From Bacillota bacterium (GTDB lineage Bacteria > Bacillota > Sulfobacillia > JAJZYS01 > JAJYTV01), in contig JAJYSJ010000015.1 in assembly GCA_021793645.1 (NCBI GenBank), positions 1 to 59,423 of the forward strand: a stretch of DNA of 59,423 bases. The letters run 5' to 3'. The notes beneath the pieces were generated by a model. The model worked only from the letters and a program-made list of their open reading frames with translations, made no database searches and had not been told where the DNA came from. The translations under genes were made by a program, and so were the position numbers. The number at the start of each line of letters is the position of its first letter. Positions within the stretch are counted from its first letter, which is position 1. This document shows, piece after piece, positions 9,233 through 17,692 of this stretch.

Positions 9233-10509
9233 CGCACTACCTCCCCTAGCGGGCAGCAGCCCTGGTCGATGTGCGCCTGGTACTCGTCGTGATAGAGCTG
9301 GAGTCCCGACTTCAGGACGCCGATCGCGGCGTCGCCCAGCGGGCAGAAGGTCCGCCCCTCGATGTTGACGCAAAGGTCCGCGAGCAGGTCCAGGTCGCCG
9401 GGGCGGCCGACCCCGGACTCGATGCGCTCGAGCACCTGACCCAGCCACACCGTGCCTTCACGACACGGCGTACACTTTCCGCATGACTCGTGACGGTAGA
9501 ACTCCATCAGGCGCAGGGTGGACTTGACGACGCAGGAGCGGTCATCTAGAACGATCACGCCGCCGGATCCGAGCATGGTGCCCGCAGCCTGAAGCGCCTC
9601 GTAGTCGAGCAGCGTGTCGAACTTGTCTGGCGTCAGGATCGGCACGGATGATCCGCCCGGGATGATGCCCTTGATCTCGCGTCCTTCGAGCGGACCGCCC
9701 GCGAGGTCGAACACGAGTTCGCGCAGCGTCACCTTGCCGAGTTCCAGCTCGAAGTTGCCGGGGCGGCGCACGGTGCCGGAGACGGAGAACAGCTTCGTGC
9801 CCGCGCTCTTCTCGGTGCCGAGCTTGGCGTATTCGGCGCCGCCCATCGCAATGATCGGCACGACGGCGGAGAGCGTCTCGACGTTGTTTACGACGGTCGG
9901 CATGCCGTAGAGGCCTGCCGTGGCGGGAAATGGCGGCTTGAGGCGCGGGTTGCCGCGCTTGCCCTCGAGGCTTTCCAGGAGCGCCGTCTCCTCGCCGCAG
10001 ATGTAGGCACCGGCGCCGAGGTAGAGCGTGATGTCGATGCGGCGCCCGGAGCCAAGCACGTTGTCTCCGAGATAACCCTTCTCGTGGGCTTCGGCGATCG
10101 CCCGCTCGAGGATCTGGTAGCCGACCTTGAATTCTCCGCGCAGGTAGATGTACGCGTCCTCCGCACCGATCGCGTACGCGCTCGTCGCGACGCCTTCGAT
10201 CAGGAGGTGCGGGTCCTTGTAGATGATCTCCTGGTCCTTGCAGGTGCCCGGCTCCGACTCGTCTGCGTTGCAGACGAGGTAGCGGGTACGCCCGTCCTTC
10301 GGCAGGAAACTCCACTTGCGGCCGGTCGGGAATCCTGCGCCGCCGCGGCCGCGCAGGTTGGAGGCCATGACCTCCGACACGACCGCTTCCGGCGTCATGT
10401 CGAGTACGGCCTTGCGCAGCGTCTGGTAGCCGCCGTGCTGTTCGTACACGTCGATGCGGTCGATGCCCGGAACGTCGATGTTCTTGAAGAGCAGCCTGGT
10501 TTCAGGCAC
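9229..10509 (-). CDS. nuoF: NADH-quinone oxidoreductase subunit F
   Basis: NADH- and FMN-binding subunit, 426 aa. It carries the glycine-rich NADH motif LRGRGGAGFPTGRKW (about residue 52), the FMN region GAGAYICGEETALLESLEG and the N3 [4Fe-4S] ligands ESCGKCTPCREG with the later TFCPLGDAA. GTG start at 10509 overlaps nuoE by 8 bp. Its presence shows that this complex I oxidises NADH, unlike the 11-subunit complexes of many Bacillota that lack NuoEFG. Confidence 0.96.
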   Translation of the reverse strand: MPETRLLFKNIDVPGIDRIDVYEQHGGYQTLRKAVLDMTPEAVVSEVMASNLRGRGGAGFPTGRKWSFLPKDGRTRYLVCNADESEPGTCKDQEIIYKDPHLLIEGVATSAYAIGAEDAYIYLRGEFKVGYQILERAIAEAHEKGYLGDNVLGSGRRIDITLYLGAGAYICGEETALLESLEGKRGNPRLKPPFPATAGLYGMPTVVNNVETLSAVVPIIAMGGAEYAKLGTEKSAGTKLFSVSGTVRRPGNFELELGKVTLRELVFDLAGGPLEGREIKGIIPGGSSVPILTPDKFDTLLDYEALQAAGTMLGSGGVIVLDDRSCVVKSTLRLMEFYRHESCGKCTPCREGTVWLGQVLERIESGVGRPGDLDLLADLCVNIEGRTFCPLGDAAIGVLKSGLQLYHDEYQAHIDQGCCPLGEVVR

Positions 10510-10984
10510 CGCTCCGCACCTCCTCCCGTGCCTTGTCGAGGAAGCCCTGCAGCTTTTCTTTGGTCATGTTGGGGTAGAACTCGAGGTTGATCTGCACAGC
10601 GGGGGCGTTCTTGCACAGCGCGACGCACTCGACGGCCTCGACGGTAAACATGCCGTCCTCCGTCGTGCCGTTGCGCTCGACGCCGAGGTCCTCGTAGAGG
10701 AACTTCGACAGTTCATCCGCGCCCATCAGCTGGCAGGAGAGTCCGCGGCAGACCTGGATGAGGTACTTGCCGGTCGGCTGACGGTGGAAGAGCGTGTAGA
10801 ACGAGAGCACCGACTCCACGTAGGCGGAGGTGACGCCCATCACATCGGCGACGACGCCGACCTCCTCCTGCGGAATGTAGCCGAACTCTTCTTCCACGAG
10901 GTGAAGGATGGGGATGAGCGCCGAGGACTTCTGCGGGAAGCGCTGGATCAGTTCCTGCGCCTTCGCGAGATTTTCCGCGTTCAT
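10502..10984 (-). CDS. nuoE: NADH-quinone oxidoreductase subunit E
   Basis: Thioredoxin-like [2Fe-2S] (N1a) subunit, 160 aa. The ligand pairs are CRGLSC and CVALC, matching the C-x4-C ... C-x3-C spacing of the family. ATG at 10984 overlaps the nuoD stop (ATGA). Forms the NADH-dehydrogenase module with nuoF and nuoG. Confidence 0.95.
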   Translation of the reverse strand: MNAENLAKAQELIQRFPQKSSALIPILHLVEEEFGYIPQEEVGVVADVMGVTSAYVESVLSFYTLFHRQPTGKYLIQVCRGLSCQLMGADELSKFLYEDLGVERNGTTEDGMFTVEAVECVALCKNAPAVQINLEFYPNMTKEKLQGFLDKAREEVRSGA

Positions 10985-12186
10985 CGGTCCACCTCCCCCA
11001 AGACGATGTCGATCGATCCGATCGCGGCCACGACGTCCGCGAGCATGCGGTCCTGCACCAGAACGGGCAGGGCCTGCAGGTTGTAGAACGAAGGTCCGCG
11101 CACCCGCACGCGGTAGGGCTTGCCTGAGCCATCCGATACGATGTAGAAGCCGATCTCGCCCTTCGGGCCCTCGACCGCCGCATACGTCTCGCCGGCCGGC
11201 ACGCGGATGCCCTCGGTAAACAGCTTGAAGTGGTAGATCAGCGCCTCCATGTTGCGGCCGATGTCGGCCTTGTTCGGCGGGTAGATCTTCCAGTTGTCGA
11301 CGTGCCAGTTGCCCTCCGGCAGGTTATCCATCGCCTGCCGGATGATCTTGAGGCTCTCCTCCATCTCGCGCATGCGCATGGTGTACCGCGCGTAGACATC
11401 GCCCTCTTTTGCGGTCGGCACGTCGAACTCGAATTCCTCGTACGAGGAGTACGGGTTCCACTTGCGCAGGTCGCGGTCGATGCCGGAGGCGCGCAGCGCC
11501 GGCCCAGTCCAGCCGTAGTCGAGCGCCTGCTCGAGCGTGATCACCCCGGTGCCCTTGAGGCGCTCGAGCCAGATCGGGTTCTGGGCCAAGAGGCGGTCGT
11601 ACTCCTTGATCCAGGCCGGGAATCCGTCGAGGAACTTCTTCAAGCGCTCGACGAAGTTCGGCGGCAAATCGTTCAGCAGTCCGCCGACGCGGAAGTAGCT
11701 CGGGTTCATGCGCGTGCCGGCTGCAGACTCGATGAGGTCGAGGATCAGTTCGCGCTGCTGCAGGCAGTAGAAGAAGGGCGACATCGCGCCCATGTCCATC
11801 GCCGACGTGCCAAGCCACACGAGGTGGCTCGCGATGCGCGACAGCTCCGCGAACAAGACGCGGATGTACTGGCAGCGCTTCGGCACTTCGACGCCGAGCA
11901 GGTTCTCCACCGCAAGTACGTATCCGAAGTTGTTCGTGATCGGGGAAAGGTAGTCCATGCGGTCCGTCAGCGTGATCGCCTGATTGAAGGTGAGGTCCTC
12001 GCAGTTCTTCTCGATGCCGGTGTGCAGGTAGCCGATCACCGGCTCGCAACCGCGGATCTGCTCGCCGTCGAGCGCGAGGCGAACGCGCAGCACGCCGTGC
12101 GTACTGGGGTGCTGCGGTCCCAGGTTAATGACCATGGGCTTTAGGCCGGTTTCAGGATCGACCTTGCCCAGCTCGGTTTCAGCCAC
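10981..12186 (-). CDS. nuoD: NADH-quinone oxidoreductase subunit D
   Basis: Quinone-site subunit of the connecting arm, 401 aa, evolutionarily related to the large subunit of [NiFe] hydrogenases. The N-terminal motif LGPQHPSTHGVLR contains the conserved quinone-site histidine. HTGIEKNCEDLTFNQA and the terminal segment ending DIVLGEVDR are also typical. Separate from nuoC here (no nuoCD fusion). ATG at 12186. Confidence 0.96.
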   Translation of the reverse strand: MAETELGKVDPETGLKPMVINLGPQHPSTHGVLRVRLALDGEQIRGCEPVIGYLHTGIEKNCEDLTFNQAITLTDRMDYLSPITNNFGYVLAVENLLGVEVPKRCQYIRVLFAELSRIASHLVWLGTSAMDMGAMSPFFYCLQQRELILDLIESAAGTRMNPSYFRVGGLLNDLPPNFVERLKKFLDGFPAWIKEYDRLLAQNPIWLERLKGTGVITLEQALDYGWTGPALRASGIDRDLRKWNPYSSYEEFEFDVPTAKEGDVYARYTMRMREMEESLKIIRQAMDNLPEGNWHVDNWKIYPPNKADIGRNMEALIYHFKLFTEGIRVPAGETYAAVEGPKGEIGFYIVSDGSGKPYRVRVRGPSFYNLQALPVLVQDRMLADVVAAIGSIDIVLGEVDR

Positions 12187-12199
12187 TGCGAAAGCCCCC

Positions 12200-12663
12200 T
12201 TACTCTCGCACCAGCGGCGGCAGGGGATCGGTACCCGTCAGCGGGTAGTCCTTGCGCAGCGGGTGGCCCTGCCAGTCGTCGGGCATGAGGATGCGCTTGA
12301 GGTCGGGGTGGCCGCGGAAGCGGATGCCGAACATGTCGTAGCACTCGCGCTCGGCCCAGTTGGCCGAAGCGAAGACGTGCGCGATGCTCGGCACCTGCGG
12401 TTCCTCGCCGCCGACTTGAACGAGCAGCCGAAGCCACTGGCGCTGCTCGAGGTGGTACAGGATGTAGACGACGTCGAAGCGCGGTTCGCGCTGCAAGTAG
12501 TCCACAGCGGACAGGTCGATGAGCATGCGCAAGCCCTGGGACTTCAAGAATGTGACAACGCTCACGATCTCGGCCGCAGCAACGTGGACAACGGTCTGAT
12601 CGATCGACTGCGAGACGTTGACGCGATCGCCGAACGTCTCCTGCAGCTTCTCGAGGATCTCGT

Positions 12664-12667
<4 letters not shown>
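12200..12667 (-). CDS. nuoC: NADH-quinone oxidoreductase subunit C
   Basis: 30-kDa-type subunit of the complex I connecting arm, 155 aa. The family signature lies near the C-terminus: [20 protein letters not shown] followed by [19 protein letters not shown]. The ATG at 12667 overlaps the nuoB stop (ATGA). It is at the short end of the family length, with a reduced N-terminus. Confidence 0.95.
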
Positions 12668-13157
<490 letters not shown>

Positions 13158-13170
<13 letters not shown>

Positions 13171-13517
13171 TGGAATCCCCCCCTCTTCCACACGTACGCG
13201 TACCCGATGCCCAGGACCAGGATGAACAGCGCCATCTCCATCAGGCCAAAGAGGCGCAGCCGGTGCATCAGCACCGCCCATGGGTAGAACGACACAGCTT
13301 CGACGTCGAAAATCATGAAGAGCATCGCGACAAGGTAAAACTTGACCGAAAACCGCGGGCCGACCTCCGTCTCCGGAGTGACACCGCACTCGTACGTAGC
13401 CATCTTCTGCGGATTCGGCTTGCGCGGACCCATCACCCTGGACGCGCCCAGCAGACCGGCGCCGATCACGACGGCGACGATGAAGTAGAGCGCGATCGGA
13501 AAGTATTGTGAGAGCAA
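13158..13517 (-). CDS. nuoA: NADH-quinone oxidoreductase subunit A
   Basis: First gene of the operon, 119 aa, three membrane spans. Family motifs: [10 protein letters not shown], with the conserved loop cysteine near the quinone site, and the acidic [16 protein letters not shown] helix. The start is TTG at 13517 ([12 protein letters not shown]), 3 bp after GGGGGTGGG; no ATG or GTG suits better. Confidence 0.93.
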
Positions 13518-13984
13518 GCGCCCACCCCCAGCGTTACGGAATCCACCCGACAGTGTATCACAAGGGCCCATGGGTGGGAACGCTAAGCGATTGGCTGTAT
13601 ATTCGAACGATTGGTCCGCGCCTACGTAATTGGCAAAGGCTAATCTGCTGATTGCGTAAGCGCATTCTAAATGCATGAATCATTGTCGTTCGATTCCCTA
13701 CTAGTTGCGTCAAGTATCCTTATTTATTTTGAACCCTTTCTGTCGGTTTTTCAATAATGGACATACTGGCGTAATTGCTGTACAGCTTCCGTGAATCCGG
13801 CCTCCTCAAACAGCACCACCAGCTTGCGTGCACGGGGCAAACGACCCCGGTTGAAAACGTTTCACGTGTTGAACTGCGGCGTGCTTTGCCAAAGCGCCGC
13901 AATGTCGAGTAGGCAGACTTTGTCGACAGGTGCAGGTCCCATGTTTTTACGCACGGCACCGGCATTATCAGCGGCGCCGTAAAA
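13518..13984. other. A+T-richer intergenic region with decayed coding remnants
   Basis: About 470 bp upstream of nuoA, visibly richer in A+T than the genes around it (notably 13660-13760). The nuo promoter must be in the part next to nuoA, but no pair of -35/-10 boxes is convincing. On the minus strand between about 13970 and 13750 one frame reads LLDIAALWQSTPQFNT, a stop, then NVFNRGRLPRARKLVVLFEEAG before stopping, which looks like a degraded gene end. I do not recognise its family. Confidence 0.4.
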
Positions 13985-14028
13985 CCTCGTTGTTGAGGGC
14001 GAGGATATAAGGCGCGGGCGGGAAGCGT

Positions 14029-14384
14029 TCAATGCGGGGTCTGCTGGTGTTCGATGTACTGCCGGATGATAGAAAGCGGTGCGCCCCCGGCCGATGCAGC
14101 GAAGTAGCTCTTGGGCCACAGGCTGCCTCCCCACAGTGCCTTCTGGATGGATGGGTAGTTCTTCTTGCGGATCAGCCGGGCAAAAACACCTTTGAGGCTG
14201 TTGACCAAGCGGGAAACTGCCACCTTCGGAGGGTAGTGGACCAGCCGGTGCACGTGATCTTTCCCTCCGTCAAACGCGTCGAGGGTCGCCTCAAAATCTT
14301 CGCAGACCGCAGTGAAGATCTCTCGCAGGTCCTCCAAGATCTCCTTGGTCGAGGCGCCGGTATTTCGCGACGAAGACCAAATGC
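14029..14384 (-). pseudogene. tnpA: Frameshifted, 5'-truncated IS200-type transposase TnpA
   Basis: Single-strand HUH/Y1 transposase remnant. The frame ending at 14029 contains the HUH motif (DHVHRLVHYPPKVAVSRLVN), LWGGSLWPKSYFAASAGG and the catalytic-tyrosine helix SIIRQYIEHQ. The N-terminal strand HLVFVAKYRRL is present at 14350-14384 but in another frame, so bases were lost before STKEILEDLREIF. Coding similarity stops at 14384, where the 76-bp end repeat begins, so the real start is gone. Confidence 0.85.
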
Positions 14385-14459
14385 CAGGGTCTTTGCACCC
14401 GTGACACATTCCCCGGGCTTCCCTTCGGAATCTCCGCTATTCACGGCGAGGAGGTTCAA
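14384..14459 (+). repeat. 76-bp direct repeat, copy 2
   Basis: Same sequence as 52-127 with three substitutions in the terminal hairpin. Its left edge coincides exactly with the break in tnpA. Confidence 0.85.
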
Positions 14460-14535
14460 GAGGGCAAGTGCTTTGTTGAGAGCGATCAGTAGGGTTCGGG
14501 TCCACGGAGTCTAATGCGCGCCATGCCTTTTCGAC

Positions 14536-15117
14536 CTACTCCTCCCAGAGCAGATAGAGCACCTCACCCGGGCCGTGCACGCCGATCGACAGGTCGTTTT
14601 CGATGTCGGCGGAGCGGCTGGGTCCGCTGACGACATGGACGGTGCCGTGTGCTGGCGCCTCTTGCAGGTAGTCCCCGAGTTCCCAGACAAGCGTCTTCGC
14701 CCGCACGACGATCGCCGCGCGCGGCGGCACCAGGGATGCCAGTAGAGACCGGCCCTTTTCGCGCCGAATGCAGGCACTGCCGGTATGCGCGAGTCCAGCC
14801 TCCGCGAGCGAGAGGCCCCAATCGGCGGTGAACGGGTCGGTATGTGGCGGCAACAGGGGCACTCCGTCGAGCAGCGTAGCGAGTTCCTCAGCTTCCTGGG
14901 CAAGTACCGCTTCCCCGCGACTGAACTCCCGCAGCGCGCGACCGATCGCTGCCTTGTCCCCGCGCAGGGTCCGACTGCCGGTAGCGCGAGCCGCCTCGCA
15001 GAACGCTACGCACAGGTCCTCGGGCAGCGTCGGGCGCGGCGGCGCCTCGCCTTCCTCAGGGAGATGCGCTCCTGCAGGCCGCGCGCGCAGGCGCGCGAGG
15101 AAGTCCTCTCGGTTCAC
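14536..15117 (-). CDS. lutC: LutC/YkgG-family lactate utilization protein
   Basis: 193 aa, LUD-domain protein, third member of the iron-sulfur L-lactate oxidation system LutABC (LldEFG). Family features: TADWGLSLAEAGLAHTGSAC, AKTLVWELGDYLQEAP and the C-terminal GPSRSADIENDLSIGVHGP motif that binds an unknown ligand. GTG start at 15117 overlaps the lutA stop as GTGA. Last gene of a long minus-strand run; no clear terminator seen before the IS remnant. Confidence 0.9.
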   Translation of the reverse strand: MNREDFLARLRARPAGAHLPEEGEAPPRPTLPEDLCVAFCEAARATGSRTLRGDKAAIGRALREFSRGEAVLAQEAEELATLLDGVPLLPPHTDPFTADWGLSLAEAGLAHTGSACIRREKGRSLLASLVPPRAAIVVRAKTLVWELGDYLQEAPAHGTVHVVSGPSRSADIENDLSIGVHGPGEVLYLLWEE

Positions 15118-15830
15118 TCGCCCACCCCCGCCCGATCGAGCAGGACCGCTACGTGCATCGGCTCTATCTTCCGCCCCAGGGCCTCTAGACGCCCGCCCAG
15201 CTGCATGAGGCACCCCTGGTCGCTCGCAACCAAGAGATCCGGTGCCTGCGATGGCAGCTGCGCGACCTTCTCGTCCGCCATGGCTAGCGAGAGCTCCTCG
15301 AAATGCACGGCGAAGGTGCCGCCGAAGCCGCAGCAGAGCTGCGGGTCCGGGAAGTGCAGGAGTTCCAGACCCGCGATCCCCGAAAAGAGGCGTTCCGCGC
15401 GCCCCGCTTGGTGCAGCCAGTGCGCGAGGTGGCAAGACTCATGGTAGATGGCGCGACCCGCATAGCGTCCTTGCGGTCGGTCGAGTCCCTCGACGTCCGT
15501 GAGGAACTGCGTCAGTTCGTACGTCCGCTCCGCGAGCGCCAGGGCCTCCGGATCCTCCGGGAAGAACTGTCGAAGCCCGTGGCGCAGCATGGCAACGCAG
15601 GATCCGGACGGTGCGACGACCGCCTGGGCACCCAGGAAATCGCGAAGGTACGCGGCGATGAAGGGCTTGGCCTCGCCCGGAAAACCGCTGTTCATCGCGG
15701 GTTGCCCGCAGCAGGTCTGCGGCGGTAGGTGCAAGCGGTGGCCTAGACGGCGCAGCACCCTCGCCGTGGAGACGACCGCCTCCTGGGCGAATAGATCACC
15801 GAGGCAGGTTGTGAAGAGCGCGATCTCCAT
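15114..15830 (-). CDS. lutA: LutA-like (Fe-S)-binding protein, L-lactate oxidation
   Basis: 238 aa with two cysteine-rich CCG domains, as in heterodisulfide reductase subunit B and GlpC. First domain: CLGD near the start and TCCGQPAMNSG. Second: HESCHLAHW and LCCGFGGTFAVHF. Both modules look intact. It partners with LutB and LutC to oxidise L-lactate to pyruvate. The ATG overlaps the lutB stop (TGATG). Confidence 0.92.
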   Translation of the reverse strand: MEIALFTTCLGDLFAQEAVVSTARVLRRLGHRLHLPPQTCCGQPAMNSGFPGEAKPFIAAYLRDFLGAQAVVAPSGSCVAMLRHGLRQFFPEDPEALALAERTYELTQFLTDVEGLDRPQGRYAGRAIYHESCHLAHWLHQAGRAERLFSGIAGLELLHFPDPQLCCGFGGTFAVHFEELSLAMADEKVAQLPSQAPDLLVASDQGCLMQLGGRLEALGRKIEPMHVAVLLDRAGVGE

Positions 15831-17215
15831 CAGTCGTCCTCCTCGATCAGCCCCTCATCTCGCAGGCGTTTCGCGACGGGTGCCTTTGCGACAGGCGGCA
15901 GCGTCCGGCCGCGCAGCCATAGGCGCAGGGGGCCGCCTGCCCGCGCGAGCCTTAGCGCGCCAGGCATCAGGCTGCGGAGGCGAAGATAGCGCGACGGCAC
16001 GGCCCATGCCCGGCGGTAGCCGCGGAAGGCAGCGCCCTCCCCAGTGAATGCGGTTCCGCCAGCCACCGCGCGCGCCCGCAGCGCGACAAGATGCTCGTGC
16101 AGGTGGATGCCGACGGGGCAGACGTCGCTGCATGCCCCGCATAGGGATGAGAGGAACGGAAGCGCCTTCGCTTCCGCATCGTCGCGCAGGAGCGGCGTCA
16201 GGACCGCGCCGATCGGGCCGGAATAGACAGACTGGTAGGCATGCCCGCCGGTCTGCCGGTAGACGGGGCAGATATCGAGGCAGGCGCCGCAGCGGATGCA
16301 CAGCAGCGCTTCCTCGTATGGTCCGCCGAGGATCTGGCTGCGTCCAGCATCCATCAGCACAACGTGCACCTCTTCGGGACCATCCTCGCCGGGCGCAGCC
16401 GGCCCGCGCACGACGGAAACATAGCTCGTGATGCGCTGCCCCGTTGAACTGACCGGAAGGAGGCGCAGCGCGTCCTGCATCGCTTCGTAGTTGCGGATCA
16501 ACTTCTCCACTCCGACGACGGCGACGTGCACGCGCGGCAGGGTCGTCGAGAAGCGCGCGTTCCCCTCGTTCGAAATGATTACGAGTGAGCCGTCTTCCGC
16601 AACGAGGAAGTTCGCGCCGCTGATCCCGAGATCCGCGCGGCGGAACTCCTCGCGCAACCGGCCGCGGGCGAAGGCTGAGAGCGAAGGTGTATCCTCCGGA
16701 ATCTCGCGGCCCGCCTCGCGCGAGAAGAGCTCAGCGATCTCTTTGCGGGACTTGTGCAGGCACGGCGCGATGATGTGGGAGGGGCGCTCTCCCGCGAGTT
16801 GTACGATGTACTCGCCGAGGTCCGTCTCGAGCACCGTGACGCCTGCCTGCGCCAACTGCTCGTTCAGCGCGATCTCCTCGGTGGCCATCGACTTCGACTT
16901 TACCGCACGCGTCGCGCCGCACTCCCGTGCGATCTGCGCAACGATCCGGGCGGCTTCGGAGCCGTCCTGGGCGGTATGTATCCGTATGCCGCGCTGTTCA
17001 GCGGTGGAGATGAACTGCGCGCACAGCGCAGGCAGGGACCGCACTGCGTCGAGGCGAGCCGCGCGGGCACGGGCGCGAAACAGGCCGCGCTGCTCGGGGG
17101 CCAGTGCGGCTGCCGCCGGCAGACTGTGCCGGTCGACGGACTTGGCGACAGCATCATGCAGACTGCGGTTCAGCACCGCGCTTTGGACACCATGAAGCAG
17201 TTTTTCCGAAATCAT
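15830..17215 (-). CDS. lutB: LutB-like iron-sulfur protein, L-lactate oxidation
   Basis: 461 aa. N-terminal LUD domain (about residues 60-290, with TRAVKSKSMATEEIALNEQL and GAHF-like GISGANFLVAEDGS), then two [4Fe-4S] motifs, CIRCGACLDICPVYRQTGG and CGACSDVCPVGI, and a C-terminal extension. Catalytic or electron-transfer core of the Lut complex, expected at the membrane face delivering electrons to quinone. Gene order here is lutB-lutA-lutC rather than the usual ABC. ATG at 17215. Confidence 0.92.
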   Translation of the reverse strand: MISEKLLHGVQSAVLNRSLHDAVAKSVDRHSLPAAAALAPEQRGLFRARARAARLDAVRSLPALCAQFISTAEQRGIRIHTAQDGSEAARIVAQIARECGATRAVKSKSMATEEIALNEQLAQAGVTVLETDLGEYIVQLAGERPSHIIAPCLHKSRKEIAELFSREAGREIPEDTPSLSAFARGRLREEFRRADLGISGANFLVAEDGSLVIISNEGNARFSTTLPRVHVAVVGVEKLIRNYEAMQDALRLLPVSSTGQRITSYVSVVRGPAAPGEDGPEEVHVVLMDAGRSQILGGPYEEALLCIRCGACLDICPVYRQTGGHAYQSVYSGPIGAVLTPLLRDDAEAKALPFLSSLCGACSDVCPVGIHLHEHLVALRARAVAGGTAFTGEGAAFRGYRRAWAVPSRYLRLRSLMPGALRLARAGGPLRLWLRGRTLPPVAKAPVAKRLRDEGLIEEDD

Positions 17216-17230
17216 GCGGCATGCGCCTCC

Positions 17231-17692
17231 CTACCTCCGAAGGGTTGCCCGCAGCCGGTCCGGATGCAGCAGCAGGGAAAGTGCTGCCTGGGGAGACGGC
17301 GCGACGACGTCCGCCGCCATCACCGCCTCCCGCGCAGCTCCCTCGGGCCCGACCACGCAAATGCCCAACCGCGCTAGGGCCAGCATCGCGGCATCGTTGC
17401 GCCCGTTGCCGATTGCGACGACGCCCTGGGGGCCAAGCGAGGCCACAAAGGCCTCCTTCTCCTCGCCCCCGTGAATCGAAGTGGCCTGCACCCCGAGCGC
17501 CCGCTCCACCTCCGGTACGCCTCCATGCGTTCCGGCGGTGAGGAGGTGAATCTCGAGGTGGTCGCGGATGGCTGCAAGCCGCTCCGCGGCGCCCTCGACG
17601 AGCCGTCCATCGAGGGCGATTGTTCCGTTCAGATCGAGACAGAGATGCTGCAGGTGGTATTCGTCGCCGTCGGGCAGCGTGAAGGAAAGCAT
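17231..17692 (-). CDS. HAD-superfamily phosphatase (soluble P-type-ATPase-like)
   Basis: 153 aa. Motif I is DLNGT at residues 20-24, with the nucleophile Asp20 but Asn in place of the usual acid/base Asp22. Motif III/IV is AIGNGRNDAAML near residue 95. This pattern matches the small stand-alone family related to the P-domain of P-type ATPases (COG4087 type). Substrate unknown. It overlaps the hydroxylase stop (TGATG) and precedes lutB by 15 bp, so it is part of the same transcript. Confidence 0.75.
   Translation of the reverse strand: MLSFTLPDGDEYHLQHLCLDLNGTIALDGRLVEGAAERLAAIRDHLEIHLLTAGTHGGVPEVERALGVQATSIHGGEEKEAFVASLGPQGVVAIGNGRNDAAMLALARLGICVVGPEGAAREAVMAADVVAPSPQAALSLLLHPDRLRATLRR

Larger units (their letters stand above)
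13985..14459. mobile_element. Deleted IS200/IS605-type element
   Basis: The left side is a CCTCG...CGAGG hairpin at 13985-14004, just beyond the tnpA stop. Then comes a broken leftward tnpA (14029-14384), then the 76-bp right end shared with the window start. In IS605-type elements tnpA and tnpB diverge, so a deletion joining early tnpA to the very end of tnpB would give exactly this structure. It cannot encode an active transposase. Confidence 0.65.

Noticed and set aside
6845-9292. 815-aa open frame on the plus strand opposite nuoG
   Set aside because: Antisense shadow in high-G+C DNA; low-complexity Arg/Ala/Asp-rich composition, no ribosome binding site, and nuoG on the other strand is certain.
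13520-13660. Sigma-A promoter for nuoA
   Set aside because: Several TATACA/TACACT-like boxes occur, but none has a -35 near TTGACA at 16-18 bp; I could not choose one honestly.
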